64,000 nucleotides of DNA from Nitrospira sp. (GTDB lineage: Bacteria > Nitrospirota > Nitrospiria > Nitrospirales > Nitrospiraceae), in NCBI GenBank assembly GCA_024760525.1, contig CP060499.1, positions 3,865,501 to 3,929,500 on the forward strand, written 5' to 3'. Numbering within the stretch: position 1 is the first letter of the stretch; each line of letters opens with the position of its first letter. Both the position numbers and the translations under genes were made by a program. The notes beneath the pieces were generated by a model. It saw only the letters and a list, made by a program, of their open reading frames with translations. It was not told where the DNA came from and searched no databases. Shown in pieces: positions 53,479-61,998 of this stretch.

Positions 53479-54132
53479 TTACAGATTGAGGGACGGGCCT
53501 TCGCTTTCCTGAGGCGCAATCGGCTTGTCCTTTAGGATCGGCTTTTTCCGGACGACTCGATTCCGTTTGGCCGAAGCGGCAATACTCTCACCGGCCGCCG
53601 CGGAAAAGACACCCGCTTCGAGTTCCTTCCCAAGGTGGACAAGCACCTGCTGCTGAGAAACCACCAGCGATTTCAGTTCCTGAATTTGTGTGGAGAGGCG
53701 GGCGATATCTTCCTGCTGCCCAAGAAGAAACGCTCTGAGTTCAGCGACTTCCTCCGGTTGAACAAGAGCCGGTGCCGGCTGTTGGCCGGTCACTACGTCT
53801 TCGACAACGGTGGTCTCAACTTTTCGGACTTGTTCTACGCTTGCCGCTGCGCTGGGCGCACCGTCAGCGACGTGATCCGGCTTGATCTCAATCTGCTCGG
53901 TTGTGAGGCTGATGGGCTGTGATTCGGCGGCAGCAGGACCGGGCGGCGGAGTTTCTTCTTCGTATCGCGTCACACGGGCAAAGAATTCAACCGCCTTGCG
54001 CCAGCACACGGCTACGGCATCGAGAAGAAACTGCCCATACGGCGGAGGCACCGGCCGTGCCTCGTCGATCTGCTTCTGCGAGGGAATCCGATGAATGAGG
54101 TTGATCGGCTCTTTGTTGAATCGCTGTGCCAT
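53479..54132 (-). CDS. Coiled-coil protein of unknown function
   Basis: 217 aa with no recognised domain: an N-terminal helical part (AQRFNKEPINLIHRIPSQKQ ... GQFLLDAVAVCWRKAVEFFARV), a Pro/Glu/Ala-rich linker and a coiled coil (AELRAFLLGQQEDIARLSTQIQELKSLVVSQQQVLVHLGKEL, about 132-175), then a basic tail. The layout resembles phasin-like or PHA-granule or chromosome-associated scaffold proteins, but that is weak. AAGGA precedes ATG 54132. Confidence 0.65.
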   Translation of the reverse strand: MAQRFNKEPINLIHRIPSQKQIDEARPVPPPYGQFLLDAVAVCWRKAVEFFARVTRYEEETPPPGPAAAESQPISLTTEQIEIKPDHVADGAPSAAASVEQVRKVETTVVEDVVTGQQPAPALVQPEEVAELRAFLLGQQEDIARLSTQIQELKSLVVSQQQVLVHLGKELEAGVFSAAAGESIAASAKRNRVVRKKPILKDKPIAPQESEGPSLNL

Positions 54133-54243
54133 ATGACGACGTTCCTTCGCAGCCCAAATCAATTACCTACTACCGGCAGACGAAAGAGTCAATCTTTTTA
54201 TCCGGATAGGCCTGCAAAGAGGTTCGAATTCCTCATGACCCTG

Positions 54244-55584
54244 CTAGAACCGGGTCACGCTGGAGAACCGAAACTCGGGCAACGCCATGGCCGGGACCAG
54301 CATCTTTCCGGTTTCTGAATTCACCGCCTCCATCGGCGAAGTCCACCGGTCGATGTGCCGAAATACCTGGAGGGGGCTTTCGTGAAAGCGGAAGTTCTTG
54401 ACCGCCGAGACAACCTCACCCTTTTCGACCAGAAACGTGCCGTCCCGGGTCATGCCGGTCAGTATGAGCTCGCGAGGATTCACGGGGCGGATGTACCAAA
54501 AGTTCGTTACCAAAATCGCGCGTTCCACACCCTTGATGAGGTCCTGAATCGAATGTGCCGCGGGCCCTTCGACCGACAAGGCAGGGGCTTCCAGTGTCGG
54601 AATGGTTTCCACTCCATCGGTCTTCGCCGTGTATCGGTCGTAGGCCAGCTGTTTTAAGACGCCACGATCGATCCACACCGAATCCGTACTCGGCAACCCC
54701 TCATGGGTAAATCCTTCTCCAAGTAGATCGGCATGATCCGGAATATTCCGCAGTGTCAGCCGTTCGTCCACGATCGTGTGTCCCAGGTTACCGGCGAAAG
54801 GACTCGTCCCTTTCACATACGACTTGGCATCCAGTGACCATAGCAGCCATGCCCAGAGGCCGGCCACGGCAGCCGGTTCAAGAATGACAGGATAACGTCC
54901 CGCCGGAAGCTCGCATGCATCACGGCCTCGCTTCGCCTTCGTAATAGCGGCGAGCGTCCGCTCTTGAACTTTCAAATGATCGATCGATCGGTGGGCTGCC
55001 GCGCTCCACCCCGTCGCATCACCCGCTTGCACCGTCAAGCTGAACCTCGCATCGGCTCGACGTTCATAGCCGAACAGTCCATTCTCGGCGGCGATCCCCA
55101 CCGCGGTCCCTGATGACGACACCACGCCCGCAGCCATGAGATTTTCCATTCGGCATTGACCGATCGCTTCATTGGCGTATTCCAGCCGTCGCACCGGCCC
55201 TGCCGCCACTGTCTCCGATTTGGCCGCCTCCCGGTTGGGAAACCGGCAAGGAGCGGGAGGCGGAAGATATTCGGGATCGGCCGGTGACACTCGAGCGATC
55301 CGCTCGGCACGGGCCAACGCATCCTGGATCGCCCCCGCAGAAAAATCTGTCGTGCTCGCCGTCCCATGCCGCCCGCCAAAGGCGACCGTGACCGTCAGCA
55401 TGCCACGCCGGGCATCGACATTCTGGATGACCTGATTGTTGGCAAACCGTGTCGTTCCGGCATGGTGGTCGCGAAGACTCACGATCGTATGATCAGCGGA
55501 CGAGCGAGTCATGATCATGTCGCTGAGAAAGCGGAACTCGTCGTGGCCGGTCATCTTCGGCCACTTATCGCTCAGGACGGTCAT
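54244..55584 (-). CDS. pmbA: TldE/PmbA family metallopeptidase subunit
   Basis: A 446-aa TldE/PmbA protein, partner of TldD in a heterodimeric peptidase that matures ribosomally made peptides such as microcin B17 and trims unfolded proteins. The ARRGMLTVTVAFGGRHGTASTTDFSAG and GLPSTDSVWIDRGVLKQLAYDRYTA segments match the family. The ATG at 55584 overlaps the TldD stop as ATGA; the frame continues upstream to 55743 over TldD. TldE subunits lack the metal-binding HExxxH, as here. Confidence 0.9.
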   Translation of the reverse strand: MTVLSDKWPKMTGHDEFRFLSDMIMTRSSADHTIVSLRDHHAGTTRFANNQVIQNVDARRGMLTVTVAFGGRHGTASTTDFSAGAIQDALARAERIARVSPADPEYLPPPAPCRFPNREAAKSETVAAGPVRRLEYANEAIGQCRMENLMAAGVVSSSGTAVGIAAENGLFGYERRADARFSLTVQAGDATGWSAAAHRSIDHLKVQERTLAAITKAKRGRDACELPAGRYPVILEPAAVAGLWAWLLWSLDAKSYVKGTSPFAGNLGHTIVDERLTLRNIPDHADLLGEGFTHEGLPSTDSVWIDRGVLKQLAYDRYTAKTDGVETIPTLEAPALSVEGPAAHSIQDLIKGVERAILVTNFWYIRPVNPRELILTGMTRDGTFLVEKGEVVSAVKNFRFHESPLQVFRHIDRWTSPMEAVNSETGKMLVPAMALPEFRFSSVTRF

Positions 55585-57038
55585 GAGCTGCCTTCGCCTC
55601 TGATCACTTGGACGCGGCGAAACCTTGCCGGAGAGGCGGCATGGGTCATCCATCCAGACTGCCCCGGCTGCCCCTTCCCACAGGTGATGAAGCCGTACCG
55701 GCGGCGAGAGGTCCGATCGGCAACCCCGTCGCAGCTGTTCCAAAATTCCGGGGTGATCCCATGATAGATCACGTCCCGCAGCATGTGCGTCCGTCTGCCG
55801 TTTTCAATCAGCCAAAACGCATCGCCGCCGAACTGGAAATTGTAGCGGCGCTGATCGATGCTATAGGACCCATGGCCTTCGATATAGATGCCGCGTTGCA
55901 CGTCTTCGATCAGTTGATCGCGCGTGGCCTCGCCCGCTTCGAGCCCGATATTGGCGATGCGCACGATCGGAATATTCGCCCAGCCGTCGGCCCGATTCGA
56001 GCCGCGCGAACGAGACTCGCCGATCTTCGGCGCCACTTCCCGGTTCGTACAGTACCCGACGAAGATCCCATTGCGAACGATGTCCCATTGCTGGCACAAC
56101 ACCCCGTCGTCATCGTAGCCGGTCGCAGCGAGCGTCCCTGATTCGGTGTTATCGGCCACGAGGTTCACGGCGGGTGAGCCATACCGAAAGTTACCCGGCT
56201 TGTCGGTCGTCAGGAAGCTGGTCCCGGCGTAATTGGCCTCGTACCCGATCGCGCGGTCCAGTTCGCTCGGATGACCGCAGGATTCGTGGATGGTCAAGGA
56301 CAGGTGCTCCGGGTCGAGCACCAGATCATAGTGGCCGGCATCGACCGCCGGAGCCCTGACTTTTTCGACCGCCTGTCCGGCAACGCGCGAAGCCTCCCGC
56401 AGGAAGTCGGCCTCCTCGATCAGTTCATAGCCTTTCCTGAGGTGGGGCGTGTTGAAGCTGCGCGAGGCGAACCGGCCTTCGTGCAGCGCGGTCGCCGTGC
56501 ACTCGCCTTGCCCCGCCAATAGATCGAACTCCAAGTGCGATCCCTCGCTCGAGACAAACAACTTTTTGTCCCGGCGCGCCCACAGGCCGGCACTGCTTCT
56601 CGCAATACCGGATTGCCGCTGCAGTGTGTCCATCGTCTGAAGCAGCAAGTCGGCCTTCTTCTCCAACGGTACGCTGAACGGATCGATGCGATAGGGTGTG
56701 ACGACGCGGTCCCGATACACCGGCTCCGCCGCCAACCGCACTTTTTCGATGGCGACCGACGCGGAGCTTTTAGCGATCTCGACAGCCAGATCTGCGACTC
56801 GCGGCACTTCTTCAAGGGACAGAATCGAACTCGCCGCAAACCCCCAGGCTCCATGATAGAGCACACGCACGCCGAACCCTCGGTCATGAAGGTCTCGGAT
56901 CGAGGCGATTCGCCGATCTTCACCTTCGAGGTGTTCCGTAGTGCTGTCCTGAATGCGAATATCGCCGTACTCGGCGCCCGAGGCCGCAATACGTTTGAGC
57001 GCAAGCTCGGCGAACTCGTCCCACGTCGGAGTGTTCAT
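55581..57038 (-). CDS. tldD: TldD family metallopeptidase subunit
   Basis: A 485-aa TldD protein with the metal-binding motif HESCGH (HExxxH) in LTIHESCGHPSELDRAIGYEANYAGTSF, preceded by RIQDSTTEHLEGEDRRIASIRD. With PmbA it forms a peptidase. The C-terminal half has the YCTNREVAPKIG and GIYIEGHGSYSIDQRR segments. It is transcribed first, and PmbA is translationally coupled to it. No peptide precursor is recognised nearby. Confidence 0.92.
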   Translation of the reverse strand: MNTPTWDEFAELALKRIAASGAEYGDIRIQDSTTEHLEGEDRRIASIRDLHDRGFGVRVLYHGAWGFAASSILSLEEVPRVADLAVEIAKSSASVAIEKVRLAAEPVYRDRVVTPYRIDPFSVPLEKKADLLLQTMDTLQRQSGIARSSAGLWARRDKKLFVSSEGSHLEFDLLAGQGECTATALHEGRFASRSFNTPHLRKGYELIEEADFLREASRVAGQAVEKVRAPAVDAGHYDLVLDPEHLSLTIHESCGHPSELDRAIGYEANYAGTSFLTTDKPGNFRYGSPAVNLVADNTESGTLAATGYDDDGVLCQQWDIVRNGIFVGYCTNREVAPKIGESRSRGSNRADGWANIPIVRIANIGLEAGEATRDQLIEDVQRGIYIEGHGSYSIDQRRYNFQFGGDAFWLIENGRRTHMLRDVIYHGITPEFWNSCDGVADRTSRRRYGFITCGKGQPGQSGWMTHAASPARFRRVQVIRGEGSS

Positions 57039-57244
57039 ATTGCGATTCTCACAGAGGACGAATGCAGAACGAAATCAGTATAACAGGTGGGAAGCGAAAC
57101 GGTGAGCGTATTGAGATCACTGGAACGCGACGAGCATTCCTAATAACAAGCCATAGCGATGATCCAACTGTATGGCCGCGGCAATGAAACTCGATCTTGC
57201 TGATAATCTTCGACGAGCTTACCGATGCTTTCGTGATATCTCCT

Positions 57245-57508
57245 TCACAACCGGCCCTTCAACCGCTCATAACCCTTCTTCAATTCTTCGATGGCCAGAC
57301 CCAGCGCGGTGCTGACGGATTCTGCGGTCTTCCCGGCTTCCTCCCGCGCTCCCTCCAATTTTGGTTTTATCTCTTCCCACTGTTTCTCTAAGCGAGCCCA
57401 TTCGTCCTTCGCGTCCGCCTTCGCCAGATGAAGCTGGACTTGCAACTCGTCTCGCTGCTGCTTGAGATACTCCACCGCTTTCGTCATCTGCTCTTTTGCG
57501 TCTGCCAT
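57245..57508 (-). CDS. Small coiled-coil protein
   Basis: 87 aa, highly charged and helical (MADAKEQMTKAVEYLKQQ... to GYERLKGRL), with no cysteine or membrane segment. No family recognised; it resembles small apolipoprotein-like or phasin-like helices. The ATG at 57508 has GGGAG before it; the open frame to 57619 is unlikely. The stretch 57509-57827 holds only the left copy of the 41-bp direct repeat and no gene I can support. Confidence 0.65.
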   Translation of the reverse strand: MADAKEQMTKAVEYLKQQRDELQVQLHLAKADAKDEWARLEKQWEEIKPKLEGAREEAGKTAESVSTALGLAIEELKKGYERLKGRL

Positions 57509-57628
57509 GGGGTTTGCTCCCTTCCTGGAATGTAGAAGTGCGCCGTTGTTATTTCTGCTCGAGCGCGACCTTGTGAATCCTATAACAGCGGGTTCTGCCT
57601 TTTTTTGTTCGCGCAGCACACCACAACT

Positions 57629-57669
57629 GTTGGTGAACCATACGCCAGACCGAATGCTGTTTCAATGAG
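57629..57669. repeat. Left copy of a 41-bp direct repeat around the accessory island
   Basis: GTTGGTGAACCATACGCCAG... to TTTCAATGAG; it agrees with the copy at 63018-63058 at 35 of 41 positions by hand count. The two lie in the same orientation at the edges of the hicBA-to-HEPN island. Translated on the - strand both read IET-x-GLAY-x-SPT, so they may instead be scraps of a common gene end. Confidence 0.6.
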
Positions 57670-57827
57670 CTGCGGCTGTGGGCTACGGACACCCACCGCC
57701 CACGACCATTTTGTTCTTAGCCCCAATCGAAAATCTGCCGTGGCATGCCAACGCAACGACAAGCCATGAAGGCTTTTTTGTGCATAGCTCGCGGTGGATG
57801 ACTTGGCCGTTGTATTTCGGGTATGAA

Positions 57828-58049
57828 TCAGGACTCGAAAGCGGTGCGAGGGATGCCACTTTGACGGATGATGGCTTGCAGCGTGCCAATTCTGATTTCG
57901 GGGTGATCAGGAACCGGGATCGTTACGGTGTCACCATCGGTACGCCGTTGCATAACCATATGACTACCTCGTTGCCGAACGAGCTGGAAGCTGTGTTGTT
58001 CAAGAATACGGCAGACCTCCCGGCCGGAAAGGATGCGGAGCTTACCCAT
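57828..58049 (-). CDS. hicA: HicA-family mRNA interferase toxin
   Basis: A 73-aa HicA toxin with the dsRBD-like fold signature: ILSGREVCRILEQHSFQLVRQRGSHMVM, including the catalytic His in GSHMVM, then PVPDHPEIRIGTLQAIIRQSGI. It cleaves mRNA when freed from HicB. The ATG at 58049 overlaps hicB by eight bases; 58073 is also open but less family-like. In this locus hicB is transcribed first. Confidence 0.9.
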   Translation of the reverse strand: MGKLRILSGREVCRILEQHSFQLVRQRGSHMVMQRRTDGDTVTIPVPDHPEIRIGTLQAIIRQSGIPRTAFES

Positions 58050-58266
58050 GCGCCGCTTCAAAACGGGTGACATAGACCTGGGTGTGAAGCCGGCGTTCTA
58101 CTTCGGCAGGATCGGCACATTCTAAAAACAGCTCGACAGCCTCTTTCAAATTCGCGGTAGCGGATTCAACGGTGTCCCCTTGACTGGCTACATCGAGTTC
58201 AGGGCAGAGCGCGACATATCCCGTTCCTTCCTTCTCCACAATCGCCGTGTAGCTTCTGGATCCCAT
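58042..58266 (-). CDS. hicB: HicB-family antitoxin
   Basis: A 74-aa HicB-type antitoxin: YTAIVEKEGTGYVALCPELDVASQGDTVESATANLKEAVELFLE matches the partial RNase-H-like fold. It lacks the extra helix-turn-helix some family members have. It is the first gene of the pair and overlaps hicA. Confidence 0.9.
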   Translation of the reverse strand: MGSRSYTAIVEKEGTGYVALCPELDVASQGDTVESATANLKEAVELFLECADPAEVERRLHTQVYVTRFEAAHG

Positions 58267-58313
58267 GATTCACCCTACTTCCTTAGAAACTTATTTCCAA
58301 ATCCTTTAGGCAC

Positions 58314-58541
58314 TTAGACGGATATGGGAACAATACGTTCTCTTGCTAAGTCCGCAGCGTAGCCGATCGCCGCAGGAATATGCTCGGGCCGAAGCGAGGG
58401 GTATTGATCGAGAATGCGTTCAGGTGTTTCGCCTGCAGCGAGATTGTCCAGAACCACCGATACAGGGATTCGCGTCCCTCGAAAGCACACGGCACCATGC
58501 ATGATTCGTGGGTCAGTCGAAATGCAGGCCCTCCAGTCCAT
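58314..58541 (-). CDS. DUF433 (VapB-like) protein
   Basis: A 75-aa DUF433 protein: ISTDPRIMHGAVCFRGTRIPVSVVLDNLAAGETPERILDQYPSLRPEHI is characteristic. DUF433 members are usually antitoxins next to a DUF5615 PIN-like toxin. No such partner is seen after it; hicB is 47 bases downstream. It may be an orphan. Confidence 0.85.
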   Translation of the reverse strand: MDWRACISTDPRIMHGAVCFRGTRIPVSVVLDNLAAGETPERILDQYPSLRPEHIPAAIGYAADLARERIVPISV

Positions 58542-58699
58542 CGCCGATACCTCCGAATATGGTCATTAATATATCACAGCGCGTTGGTGCGTAACCCCTA
58601 TAAGGATATGTCGCCACAAAGCCGTTACTATTGCAAAGGAGGTCAGCCTTGGAACAGCGCATGGGATCGGGCATGTGTCCGGCAAGCGGGCGATGCTGG

Positions 58700-59143
58700 T
58701 CACACCACAACAGTTACGCCGTTGCGCGTGAGCACCTCAAGCAACTTTGGCACATCCGGCGGTCCAGGAGGAATCTCCTTGTCGATCGCCGTGAACATCT
58801 GAGCCGCCAACGCACCAGGCCCGGTAATCTCGAGCATCTGACCACCGCCACTTCCGTAGCTAAAGCCATGCACGGTTCCTCGGGGAACGTGCACGAGAGT
58901 CGCGACCGTGCAGTCGTAGACGTTCCCGTCGCAAAGGAAACGAATCTCACCTTTCAGGACGTAGAACGCTTCGTCCCAATCGTGGCGATGCGGTTGAGGG
59001 CCTGTTCCTTGCGCGCCCTGCTGCAAGGTGATCCCATAGCTCTGCGTGGCCGCGTTCGACGCCAACACCGTCACCTGCGTGCCGACCACATTCAACGCGG
59101 GCTCATGCTGATCCGGTCTTAAAACGATGGGTTGAACACTCAT
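58700..59143 (-). CDS. Cupin-domain protein
   Basis: A 147-aa single-cupin protein with the metal motif PHRHDWDEAFYVLKGEIRF and the second motif PRGTVHGFSYGSGG. Cupins of this size include dioxygenases and isomerases as well as binding proteins; function is not decided. The ATG at 59143 lies after GGAGGCAGCGAGGAC. Confidence 0.85.
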   Translation of the reverse strand: MSVQPIVLRPDQHEPALNVVGTQVTVLASNAATQSYGITLQQGAQGTGPQPHRHDWDEAFYVLKGEIRFLCDGNVYDCTVATLVHVPRGTVHGFSYGSGGGQMLEITGPGALAAQMFTAIDKEIPPGPPDVPKLLEVLTRNGVTVVV

Positions 59144-59239
59144 GTCCTCGCTGCCTCCCATAAAGATGGAGATTGTGTGCCGTACCGCCGAACGTGGCTT
59201 TCCGCAGCGGCGCGCAGGGCCGTCCACTGCAGTACGTCG

Positions 59240-60247
59240 TTAGGCGGTTTCCTCGGCGTCATCCATTTCCTCGGCGTCATCTACTCCTAGAGCGAGCGCT
59301 CGTACACGTTCTGAGAAGGACCGCTTGAATGCGCCCAGGCGTTCCAGCAGCCATGCGTGCTGTTCTGTCCACTGGGTACGATCTTCGATGTCAGCGCTAC
59401 GATACTGAACGATCCTACAGTCCCGACGATGTGGAAGTTCTTGCCAATCGAGAGGACCCAGTTCAGCCTCAATCGCCTCTTTCTGAGTGAGCAGCAAAGC
59501 GAATGCTTTCTTCGAGTGCGTCGGATGTCGAATGTAGAGCTCACATCCAATACGGTGCAACTTCGTGTTTGCCGTGAGTGACAGGTTGAATCGAGACCGG
59601 CCAACGGCAAGTGAGTACCAGTGCTGGGCTCTCGGCTTTCGAAAGTTGACAGAAGCTACTTTGTTCCTTCCGCATTCGACGAGCGCGGACCAGAATTCCA
59701 ACTGCGAAAGCTTCGTTTCAGTCGGCTCACCGACCGAGTCTGGGCTAGTCAGACTCTTGGCCCAATCGTTTGGTCGGCATACCAGGTTAAACTTTGGCGC
59801 TGGTGCTGACTCACCGATCCTCCACAGTTCAATTTCGAGTGCGAAGAAGGAAAACATCTCCCCGGTGATCTCGTTGAGCCAGTCGAGAGCACGACGGTGG
59901 TCGTCGCTGATTTCCTCGGCGACCCACACTACCGTCTTGGCGCCCAGCCCGGCGGCATAGGTCAGCAACTTACCGAGGTGATCGTGATCGGTGCGCTGGA
60001 GTTGGTTCTCGATGATCACACGATCGTCGGTACCCACCTCCTTCGCTACAATGTCGGCCTTAAAGACGCCGACGCGTGACTCCGTTGCCTCGAATTCCAG
60101 TTCGATTCCAAGTGCATCGCCGAGAAGCTTTAGATTGTCTGGCTGCGCCAGCCACGGTGTGAAATGTCGAGCTTCGTCCTGCCAAAACTCTCGAAGCGAG
60201 ACCCGCTCGAGGCGGCCCAGGGGCTTCTTGCTATCGTTCATGCTCAT
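59240..60247 (-). CDS. DUF4268-type, PD-(D/E)xK-like nuclease protein
   Basis: 335 aa. An N-terminal nuclease-like region has D65 (KADIVAKE), then E80 and Q82 in VIIENQLQRTDHDHLGKLLTYAAGLGAKTVVWVAEE, a typical PD-(D/E)xK variant in which Q replaces K, and a C-terminal DUF4268 domain (QLEFWSALVECGR...). The last residues contain a short tandem DDAEEMDDAEET duplication. The role is probably DNA binding or cleavage in defence or mobile context, but no partner is established. Confidence 0.8.
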   Translation of the reverse strand: MSMNDSKKPLGRLERVSLREFWQDEARHFTPWLAQPDNLKLLGDALGIELEFEATESRVGVFKADIVAKEVGTDDRVIIENQLQRTDHDHLGKLLTYAAGLGAKTVVWVAEEISDDHRRALDWLNEITGEMFSFFALEIELWRIGESAPAPKFNLVCRPNDWAKSLTSPDSVGEPTETKLSQLEFWSALVECGRNKVASVNFRKPRAQHWYSLAVGRSRFNLSLTANTKLHRIGCELYIRHPTHSKKAFALLLTQKEAIEAELGPLDWQELPHRRDCRIVQYRSADIEDRTQWTEQHAWLLERLGAFKRSFSERVRALALGVDDAEEMDDAEETA

Positions 60248-60265
60248 GTCCTCTCAGGAGAAGCT

Positions 60266-60284
60266 AAAAGGTCGGACCCCTTTT
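60266..60284. repeat. Small hairpin element, first copy
   Basis: AAAAGGTCGGACCCCTTTT folds as a 6-bp stem. It lies 14 bases beyond the stop of the nuclease-like gene at 60298, and has a close relative at 61968-61984. Both may be terminators or a short mobile palindrome. Confidence 0.5.
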
Positions 60285-60297
60285 GTTGTTCTAATAA

Positions 60298-61008
60298 TTA
60301 GAGTTCCCCGTAAACACAATCCAAGTAGTTCCCTGTAGCACCAAGCACAAATACCGCCCTAAAATCCAGCTGTACGCTTTTGACGATGGGTTTCACAAAT
60401 TCGACCAATACTACTCGATCATTTTCTCTTCGGAACGCTAGATAGTCGTCCACTACGATAACGAGTACGTGATTCGGTCCGTACTGTTTACCACTTTTTC
60501 CGTGGATTCTCGTCTTCACGATCTCCAGTGCCTTGCTCCGCGTTTCATCGTGCTTAACAGCCTCATTCTCCACCTCTACGGTTCGATTGCCAGATGCTTT
60601 CGTTCCGGACTTTGATACTTTCCCCAGAGCATTTACTGAACCTTTCGCGGTTAAGACCTCTAGTCGTAAATGTTCTTCGTAGCCGTCTTTCGCATAAGTC
60701 ACTTCGACATAAATCGATGGCATGGATGAATCGCAAAAATCGATCCTGCCATCATAGTTGTCGTTCGTAAGACTTGGCGTACATTTCACGTCAGTTCTCT
60801 GACCGTAAAGACAATAAGCAAAGAGTCCAAGCGGTCGAATTTCATCCCAAAGCTTTTTCGGCAGTAACGCCCCAGAGCGAGCATAGCGTTTCCCTTCAGC
60901 AGTTTCGGATAGCTCAGATGATTTTGAATTTACCCAGTCGTAGAGCTCCTGTGGGGTCCTCGAAGTTTCCATATCAGGCCACTGCAGGATGGTCTCAATG
61001 TCGTTCAT
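60298..61008 (-). CDS. Nuclease-like hypothetical protein
   Basis: No family recognised. The 236-aa product has DGRIDF then IYVEVTYAKDG (E102), which has the look of a PD-(D/E)xK core with the lysine missing; the remainder is mixed alpha/beta with VIVVDDYLAF. A signal peptide is absent. It sits between two other nuclease-like genes on the same strand, separated by about 50 to 130 bases. The link to defence is inference. Confidence 0.55.
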   Translation of the reverse strand: MNDIETILQWPDMETSRTPQELYDWVNSKSSELSETAEGKRYARSGALLPKKLWDEIRPLGLFAYCLYGQRTDVKCTPSLTNDNYDGRIDFCDSSMPSIYVEVTYAKDGYEEHLRLEVLTAKGSVNALGKVSKSGTKASGNRTVEVENEAVKHDETRSKALEIVKTRIHGKSGKQYGPNHVLVIVVDDYLAFRRENDRVVLVEFVKPIVKSVQLDFRAVFVLGATGNYLDCVYGEL

Positions 61009-61134
61009 AGAAACCTACGGGGACCCACCAACAGACTTGGAACACCTGTATAGCTGCGTATCAGATGTCCGGTGCAGCCGTTGGTTCGGAACGCGCGAAG
61101 CGAGGCTACGAAGGGTCTGTGTCATGGTTGGGGA

Positions 61135-61911
61135 TTAGGAGCTCTCATGGTAGTACCTGTCAATCGACATCTGCATCATCTCCACACTTCCAATGGAATG
61201 TAGCATTCCATTGACGAAATTGAGGAGCGCATCTCCTTCCGCCACCTCGAATTTTGGGGGATCTTCCGCATATGCCTCTTGGCTCACGTGCCAGTCAGAA
61301 TCCAAAACAGCTAATCCATGAATATGGGTCGAGACTCTACGCGCCTCTTCCGCGAGATCGTCTACAAAGTCACTAAGGGACTCCCAACCTTTCTGTTCGT
61401 AGGCAAAGACAAACGCTCTTGGTGGAACGTTGGAATGGAGTTCGGATCTGCCAACAATCTGCTTTGTAGGTTGCTCGTCCGATTTATGGACAGCTGAGTA
61501 CTTTAGATAATAGCGGTATTGTCCGAGAGTACGTATCTTCGCTATGTCGGTACAAATCTTCGGAAGATCCCGCCTCTCAAGGCGACCCTTAACCTCTACT
61601 GTGCCGTAGACAATCTCGACCGGATACACATGAGATGCTAGTTCTCTATGTATCGGTGCATTCTGGAACTCATCAAACAGCACAACATCGGTTTGGCTGC
61701 TAACCGATACCGAGGCGTCCGAGCAAACAACGAATCCGGAACCAACTGAATACTTCCGCGGTAGAACTCGGCTAAGAAACTCGCGAAATCGTTCCTCGTT
61801 GTTACGTCCGCGCTCTCCTGAATGAGGTAGTACGTCTGTCAGGATGCTGGACTGAAGGCGAAACTGCGCCTGAAGCGCGGAGTAGTAGCTCTTGACGCTT
61901 GGGGTCTTCAT
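61135..61911 (-). CDS. DUF6602-like, PD-(D/E)xK-type protein
   Basis: 258 aa. The HSGERGRNNEERFREFLSRVLPRKYSVGSGFVV opening, the metal-binding D75 in SQTDVVLFD and E106-V-K108 in PVEIVYGTVEVKGRL form an almost complete PD-(D/E)xK nuclease core, with a helical C-terminal region. These features match DUF6602, a family found in restriction-like and defence loci. It is 126 bases from the previous gene. Confidence 0.75.
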   Translation of the reverse strand: MKTPSVKSYYSALQAQFRLQSSILTDVLPHSGERGRNNEERFREFLSRVLPRKYSVGSGFVVCSDASVSVSSQTDVVLFDEFQNAPIHRELASHVYPVEIVYGTVEVKGRLERRDLPKICTDIAKIRTLGQYRYYLKYSAVHKSDEQPTKQIVGRSELHSNVPPRAFVFAYEQKGWESLSDFVDDLAEEARRVSTHIHGLAVLDSDWHVSQEAYAEDPPKFEVAEGDALLNFVNGMLHSIGSVEMMQMSIDRYYHESS

Positions 61912-61967
61912 AGTCCTCCCTGGACACCTAATTACGGTGAAGATAACTACGGAATCGCATGGAAGTT

Positions 61968-61984
61968 AAGGGGGCGGACCCCTT
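61968..61984. repeat. Small hairpin element, second copy
   Basis: AAGGGGGCGGACCCCTT has perfect 6-bp arms. It lies 15 bases after the stop of the HEPN/cyclotransferase gene, the same position as the copy at 60266. Confidence 0.5.
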
Positions 61985-61998
61985 GATTGTTTCTTATG

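Noticed and set aside
57580..57762. 60-residue - strand open frame across the left direct repeat
   Set aside because: Too short, no start signal; its only notable stretch is the repeat itself, reported separately.
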